Below the pieces are notes generated by a model. That model ran no database searches. It was not told where the DNA came from and was given only the letters and a program-made list of their open reading frames with translations. The position numbers were made by a program, and so were the translations under genes. DNA of 26,728 bases, from positions 1 through 26,728 of the forward strand of contig DDSP01000004.1 of the NCBI GenBank assembly GCA_002343445.1, in the 5' to 3' direction. Of this stretch, positions 23,303 to 26,728 are shown in pieces (within the stretch, counting starts at the first letter, position 1; every line of letters begins with the position of its first letter). The stretch is from Chthonomonas sp. UBA2387. Its GTDB lineage: Bacteria > Armatimonadota > Fimbriimonadia > Fimbriimonadales > Fimbriimonadaceae.

Positions 23303-23312
23303 GCTACCCACC

Positions 23313-24590
23313 ATGAGCGATACACAGAAGAGCATCCAAGCGTCGCTAGCCGTCGTGATCGCCGCCACCGCGTTTCTGGTCGGCCTGGAAATGCGTGACA
23401 ATGCCGACCTTGGCGGCGCAAAACTGGTCTCGAATGAGACCGTCGCCATGGCGGGCGGCGGAGGCTCGGGGCGCGGCGTCGTGGCAAACGTCGAGGACCG
23501 GCAGTATGTGGCCGCCATCGTCGAGATGCTGGATCGCGCCTATGTCGAACCGATTGAAGATCGGAGCAAGTTGGGTTCGGGTGCGGTTCGCGGCATGATT
23601 GCGCGCTTGGCCGACGCCGAATCGTTGTTCTACGATGCCGAAGCCTTCAAGCGGTTGGAGGCCGCCCGGGCGGGCCGATTCGAGGGGATCGGGGTGGTCA
23701 CGAGGTTCGACTTGACCCGAGTCGAGCCCAACGAAGACGGCAACGAGGACGATTCGACCAAGCGGGAAGCCGCGATGCTCCCGCGCATTCTGATCGCCAG
23801 CGTCGCGCCAGGCAGCTCGGCTGAAGCCGCGGGGCTGAAGGCGGGCGACGTGGTCACAGGAGTGGATGGAAAATGGGTGGTCAACGCGGACGACATTCTG
23901 GCCTTGCGCAAACTGCAACAGGAAACCGAAGACCCCGCCAAGACCGACGCACAAAGGGCCGAAGCCGACAAGCGCTTCATCGCCGCCCGAAAGACGATGG
24001 TCGAACGGATGCGCAACAGCATGATGCCGATGCGGGCGCAGGAACTGCTGACGGCCGGCACCGAAGGATCGCTCAAGGTCGCGGTCCGGCGCGGCCAGCA
24101 AGTCATCGAGAACGTCGTGCCGAAGCGTGCGACGAACGTCCCCCTTGTGGCCGATGGCCCCGGTGGGATTCGATTCTGCTTCAAACCGGAAGCCGTGTCG
24201 GAGCTCCAGAGCAAGATCGCGGGCGATGGCGACGTTCGACTGGACTTGACCCAGAACGCCACCGGCGACGAGTCTACGTTGACCGCCTTTCTCGGGCTCT
24301 TCGGCGGAGCGGGCGACTATGGCACCATCCTCTCTGAACGACCGGATGCGCCGGCCAAACCGCTCACCGTGGCCGAGGGCCGTCAGGGCTCCGTCCAGGT
24401 GGTGATCAAGGTGGACGGTTCGACGCGCGGACCCGCCGCGATCTTTGCCAAGGCGCTCGAAGCCAAGGGGATCGCACGGTTGGAAGGCAGCTTGGACGAA
24501 GGAGCCCTGATCATGGCTAAGACCGTCCGGCTGGCCGATGGAAGCGGGTACACGCTCAACACAGGGCGATTCGAAGGAGCAACGCGATGA
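23313..24590 (+). CDS. Catalytically inactive S41 (C-terminal processing) protease homologue with PDZ domain
   Basis: The 425-residue protein has an N-terminal membrane anchor (about 8-26) and a CTP-type helical region (YVAAIVEMLDRAYVEPIEDR ... LGSGAVRGMIARLADAESLF). A PDZ domain follows (about 125-270; SVAPGSSAEAAGLKAGDVVTGVDGKW without the gap of other domains). The PDZ contains an extra charged helical insertion of roughly 50 residues (about 200-249). The C-terminal S41 core aligns with the next gene's product by eye, but the catalytic residues are replaced. The nucleophile position, within SASASEIFA in the active protein, is here STRGPAAIFA, giving Gly373 for Ser. The general-base Lys (SYGK) is Ala398 (DEGA). 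It is therefore very likely a pseudoprotease. Its stop overlaps the next start (ATGA), which implies coupled synthesis with the active enzyme. Confidence 0.8.
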   Translation: MSDTQKSIQASLAVVIAATAFLVGLEMRDNADLGGAKLVSNETVAMAGGGGSGRGVVANVEDRQYVAAIVEMLDRAYVEPIEDRSKLGSGAVRGMIARLADAESLFYDAEAFKRLEAARAGRFEGIGVVTRFDLTRVEPNEDGNEDDSTKREAAMLPRILIASVAPGSSAEAAGLKAGDVVTGVDGKWVVNADDILALRKLQQETEDPAKTDAQRAEADKRFIAARKTMVERMRNSMMPMRAQELLTAGTEGSLKVAVRRGQQVIENVVPKRATNVPLVADGPGGIRFCFKPEAVSELQSKIAGDGDVRLDLTQNATGDESTLTAFLGLFGGAGDYGTILSERPDAPAKPLTVAEGRQGSVQVVIKVDGSTRGPAAIFAKALEAKGIARLEGSLDEGALIMAKTVRLADGSGYTLNTGRFEGATR

Positions 24591-25837
24591 AAAAACTGCT
24601 GACGTTGGCCCTCGCCGCCGGTGCGTTCTTCCTCGTGGGGTTCACCATGCGCGACCTTCAGGCCGCGCGCATGCCTTCTACCGAGGCGCTCGGCAACCTG
24701 TTGGGTAAGCCTTCGGCGGAACCTCTGACGCTATCGGCCAGCGGTGTGTTCGGCGAAGCGTTGGCCGACATCGAGCGCAACTACGCGAAGCCGGTGGACG
24801 TGTCCGAACTACGCTACGCGGGAATCGGCGGCATGGTCGCGTCGCTGGGCGATCCCCACACGATGTTCCTGGAGCCCCAAATGGCGCAGGAGTTCGCTCT
24901 GGAAACCATGGGCAACTTCGTCGGCGTCGGCGCGCGCCTGACCAGCGACCCGATGGGGGCCAAAGCCGTCTCCGTCTTTGAGGATGGACCGGCCATGCGG
25001 GCCGGGCTGAAGCCAGGCGATGTGATCACCGGAGTCGATGGGAAGTCGGTGGTGGGTTGGCCGACCGACGACATCGTCAAGCTGATCCGCGGCGAGGAGG
25101 GCACGTCGGTGGTCCTTACGGTTCTGCGCACGAAAGAGGCCGAGTCCCTCGACCTTTCGATGATCCGCCGCCCGATCGTGGTGCCAAGCGTCGAATCAAA
25201 GGTGCTCGAGGGTTCGGGAGTGGGTTACATTTCGGTCACGTCGTTCTCCGAACCGACGATTGACCAGTTCTCCAAAGCGCTCGACAAGATGACCGCTGCG
25301 AGCGTGAAAGGTCTGGTCATCGACTTGCGCAGCAATCCGGGAGGCTTGCTGAACACGGCCTCCGAGATGCTCTCGCACTTCCTCGATGGTCAGACGGTCG
25401 TGACGATGCGGATGCGCGAAGGTTCCGAGCAAGTGGAAAAGACGCCGCGTGGTCGCGTCCGAGCCAACATGCCGCCCGTCGCGGTCATGCTCGATGAGAA
25501 TTCCGCCAGCGCAAGCGAGATCTTCGCCGGAGTGCTTCGCGAGGCGAACTTGGCGACCCTCGTCGGAGACCATTCCTATGGCAAGGCTTCGGTGCAGAAC
25601 GTGTTGCCGCTCCGCGACAAGTCGAGCCTCAAGATCACCATTGCGAAGTACTACCTGCCCAGCGGCGCCGACATCTCGCGCAAGGTGGACGCAGACGGGC
25701 AGTACATCAGCGGGGGATTGAAACCCGATGTCGAAGTGAAGCTGAACCTCGACCAATCGCCCATCATCGGCGATCCAAACTCCGACAACCAATTGGCCGA
25801 AGCCGTCAAAGTGGTCCTCGGCCAAGCGAAGGCCTGA
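24587..25837 (+). CDS. ctpA: S41 family C-terminal processing peptidase
   Basis: CTPs are Ser/Lys-dyad proteases of the periplasm or cell envelope that degrade or trim substrates from the C-terminus, with a PDZ domain controlling access. The 416-residue protein has a signal anchor (KKLLTLALAAGAFFLVGF) and a helical region ending LGDPHTMFLEP. The PDZ domain (about 110-195) contains GPAMRAGLKPGDVITGVDG. The S41 core has GLVIDLRSNPGGLL (242-255), the nucleophile Ser308 in ENSASASEIFAG and Lys333 in SYGKASVQ. The 25-residue Ser-Lys spacing matches characterised CTPs. All catalytic elements are intact. It follows the inactive paralogue by a 4-nt overlap and precedes the HIT gene by 3 nt. Confidence 0.95.
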   Translation: MKKLLTLALAAGAFFLVGFTMRDLQAARMPSTEALGNLLGKPSAEPLTLSASGVFGEALADIERNYAKPVDVSELRYAGIGGMVASLGDPHTMFLEPQMAQEFALETMGNFVGVGARLTSDPMGAKAVSVFEDGPAMRAGLKPGDVITGVDGKSVVGWPTDDIVKLIRGEEGTSVVLTVLRTKEAESLDLSMIRRPIVVPSVESKVLEGSGVGYISVTSFSEPTIDQFSKALDKMTAASVKGLVIDLRSNPGGLLNTASEMLSHFLDGQTVVTMRMREGSEQVEKTPRGRVRANMPPVAVMLDENSASASEIFAGVLREANLATLVGDHSYGKASVQNVLPLRDKSSLKITIAKYYLPSGADISRKVDADGQYISGGLKPDVEVKLNLDQSPIIGDPNSDNQLAEAVKVVLGQAKA

Positions 25838-25840
25838 ACC

Positions 25841-26173
25841 ATGCCCACGCTGTTCACCCGGATCATCAACCGCGAGTTGCCCGCCACCATCGTCTACGAG
25901 GACGAACACGTGGTGGCGTTCAAGGACATCGCACCCGTCGCCCCGGTCCATATCGTCATCGTTCCGCGAACGGAGATCAAGGGTCTTTCGGCGTTGCCGG
26001 ACGACGGCGATCACCGGCACATCTTGAATGCCGCGAAGACGATTGCCGAGCAACTAGGGTTGACGGGCGGCTATCGCCTGGTGATCAACGAGGGGCGAGA
26101 TGGTGGGCAATCGGTGGACCACTTGCACGCCCATCTCTTAGGCGGCCGCAAGATGACCTGGCCCCCTGGGTAA
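25841..26173 (+). CDS. hinT: HIT family protein (HinT-like purine nucleoside phosphoramidase)
   Basis: The 110-residue protein is a small HIT-superfamily hydrolase that acts on AMP-N or adenosine phosphoramidates and related adenylates. The N-terminus FTRIINRELPATIVYEDEHV and the C-terminal GRKMTWPPG are typical of the HINT branch. The histidine triad is QSVDHLHAHLLGG, with His94, His96 (nucleophile) and His98. The start is 3 nt after the S41 stop without its own Shine-Dalgarno, so translation is probably coupled. A terminator-like hairpin follows after about 50 nt. Confidence 0.94.
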   Translation: MPTLFTRIINRELPATIVYEDEHVVAFKDIAPVAPVHIVIVPRTEIKGLSALPDDGDHRHILNAAKTIAEQLGLTGGYRLVINEGRDGGQSVDHLHAHLLGGRKMTWPPG

Positions 26174-26224
26174 TGGGATTCTGGTGAGCGAAGCTCGCCG
26201 ACCTTCGCCACCCATAAAGTCGGA

Positions 26225-26248
26225 CGCCCCGGCCCGAGGGCCGGGGCG
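26225..26248 (+). terminator. GC-rich terminator-like hairpin after hinT
   Basis: CGCCCCGGCCC (26225-26235) is exactly complementary to GGGCCGGGGCG (26238-26248), an 11-bp stem with a nominal 2-nt loop (in practice 4 or more). TTGATT follows, a weak T-tract. The position 52 nt past the hinT stop fits the end of the S41-S41-HIT operon. Confidence 0.6.
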
Positions 26249-26251
26249 TTG

Positions 26252-26277
26252 ATTCGGCCGATTGCGGATCGGCGAAT
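26252..26277 (+). other. Second hairpin directly after the terminator
   Basis: ATTCG (26252-26256) plus CCGAT (26258-26262) pair with ATCGG (26268-26272) plus CGAAT (26273-26277), ten pairs with one bulged G and a TGCGG loop. It is 3 nt from the preceding hairpin and is followed after 9 nt by a perfect AAGGAGG. It may be part of the terminator or a structured leader of whatever is downstream. Confidence 0.4.
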
Positions 26278-26570
26278 CTCCGAGGGAAGGAGGATATGCG
26301 TCACTTGGTTCAACGTCCCACCACCCCCGCCCGTTCCACCCCTCTTCGTGGGCTGAGTACAAGGTCCCTAGGTGAACCTAGGGTTGGCTCCGCGCCATGT
26401 CCACCAACATCAAACCGGGTCGCAGGTCGAAGGAGACCACCCGAATCGGGGGCTCAACCGCCACCGGGTGTTGGCGACCAGATAGTCGTTGCCCACGTGA
26501 TGCTCGAAGCAGGTCTCAGGGAGCTGAGGGCGTGCGAGTGTCGGGGTCTAGTGGCGTCCCGCGTGCCTTG
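26278..26570. other. Non-coding stretch with an orphan Shine-Dalgarno and a palindrome
   Basis: I see no convincing gene. AAGGAGG (26287-26293) is a textbook ribosome-binding sequence, but the nearest ATG (26296) is only 2 nt away and opens a 92-codon Arg/Pro-rich frame without domain character. CCCTAGGT-GA-ACCTAGGG (26366-26383) is a perfect 8-bp inverted repeat, operator-like. The remainder up to the HepT remnant carries short frames only and looks like decayed accessory DNA. Confidence 0.5.
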
Positions 26571-26728
26571 TTAGGCGTCAGTCGTGGAGGGCAACAGGGA
26601 CTCCAGTACCTCAATCAGCTTTGGCAGGTCGACATCGTCGTCTCATAGACAACCTCCCAGTCAATGGCGTCATACCCGTGAACGGCACGGTTGCGCATTC
26701 CAATAGCTAGTGATGTGTCTCAATAATA
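26571..26728 (-). pseudogene. Frameshifted 3' part of a HepT-type (DUF86) toxin gene, cut by the window edge
   Basis: On the minus strand one frame reads IGMRNRAVHGYDAIDWEVVY, which contains the HepT signature R-x4-H-x-Y (R-NRAV-H-G-Y, 26695-26672). It soon hits a stop (26617-26615). The neighbouring frame continues with a typical HepT C-terminus, VDLPKLIEVLESLL, to a TAA at 26573-26571. A single missing or extra base near 26630-26645 would rejoin them. A TGA at 26722-26720 also lies in frame upstream of the motif. HepT proteins are the nuclease toxins of HepT/MntA systems, in which the MntA antitoxin AMPylates the motif Tyr; the partner would lie beyond the window. The gene is probably dead, unless these are sequence errors. 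Confidence 0.65.

Noticed and set aside
26386..26470. Minus-strand fragment reading VVSFDLRPGLMLVDM, faintly like HD-domain proteins
   Set aside because: Too short, with no supporting flanking domain; resemblance to the LRPGMVL motif could be chance.
26296..26574. 92-codon ORF after AAGGAGG
   Set aside because: Shine-Dalgarno spacing of 2 nt is too short, composition is Arg/Pro-rich without domains, and it spans a palindrome and degenerate DNA.
26440..26580. Integron attC-like site
   Set aside because: GCCTAAC next to the HepT stop fits an inverse core, and a GTTGAGC occurs about 120 nt away, but the intervening sequence lacks the required imperfect palindrome and no integrase or cassette is visible.

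Overview
This is a bacterial chromosome segment of high GC content (by eye about 60-63%) with dense coding on both strands, short intergenic gaps and many 4-nt ATGA or GTGA overlaps. ATG, GTG and TTG starts all occur and TGA is a common stop. The organism is flagellated: fliD, flgL, fliW and csrA are here. No gene fixes the phylum. The flagellar FliW/CsrA pair, type III pantothenate kinase, OGG1-type glycosylase, apparent leaderless promoters and degenerate heptanucleotide repeats would suit an Armatimonadota (Fimbriimonadia-like) genome, but that is a hunch.

Layout. 1-1600: a mostly non-coding, accessory-looking stretch with an ankyrin lipoprotein gene broken by one in-frame TGA and four tracts of degenerate 7-bp tandem repeats. 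1601-3616 (+): S9 prolyl-oligopeptidase-family peptidase. 7243-3620 (-): grpE-glmM-coaX and a secreted unknown protein, tightly packed. 7333-10283 (+): secreted unknown protein and fliD. 10310-12548 (+): a repair-flavoured cassette of radC, a translin-family protein and an OGG1-type 8-oxoguanine glycosylase. 12590-14810 (+): exported WD40 protein and an exported unknown protein. 17424-14820 (-): an HTH regulator, a GT4 glycosyltransferase and a 9-TM protein that looks like a bacterial presenilin/signal-peptide-peptidase homologue. 21549-17567 (-): flgL-fliW-csrA-small membrane protein-ribF-queA. 21938-23248 (+): pyrimidine-nucleoside phosphorylase. 23313-26173 (+): a catalytically dead S41 protease homologue overlapping an intact S41 protease, then a HIT protein and a terminator-like hairpin. 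26174-26728: non-coding DNA with hairpins and a palindrome, then the frameshifted end of a HepT-type toxin gene.

How genes work together. FlgL and FliD are hook-filament junction and filament cap proteins. FliW and CsrA form the known post-transcriptional checkpoint coupling filament assembly to translation, and an ANGGA CsrA-type site overlaps the flgL ribosome-binding region. RadC, translin and OGG look translationally coupled or nearly so, which suggests nucleic-acid repair or RNA processing. The S41 pair looks like a pseudoenzyme/enzyme partnership. The most unusual items are the presenilin-like protease candidate, the translin homologue inside a repair cassette, the dead/active S41 pair, the heptad-repeat tracts and the interrupted ankyrin gene.
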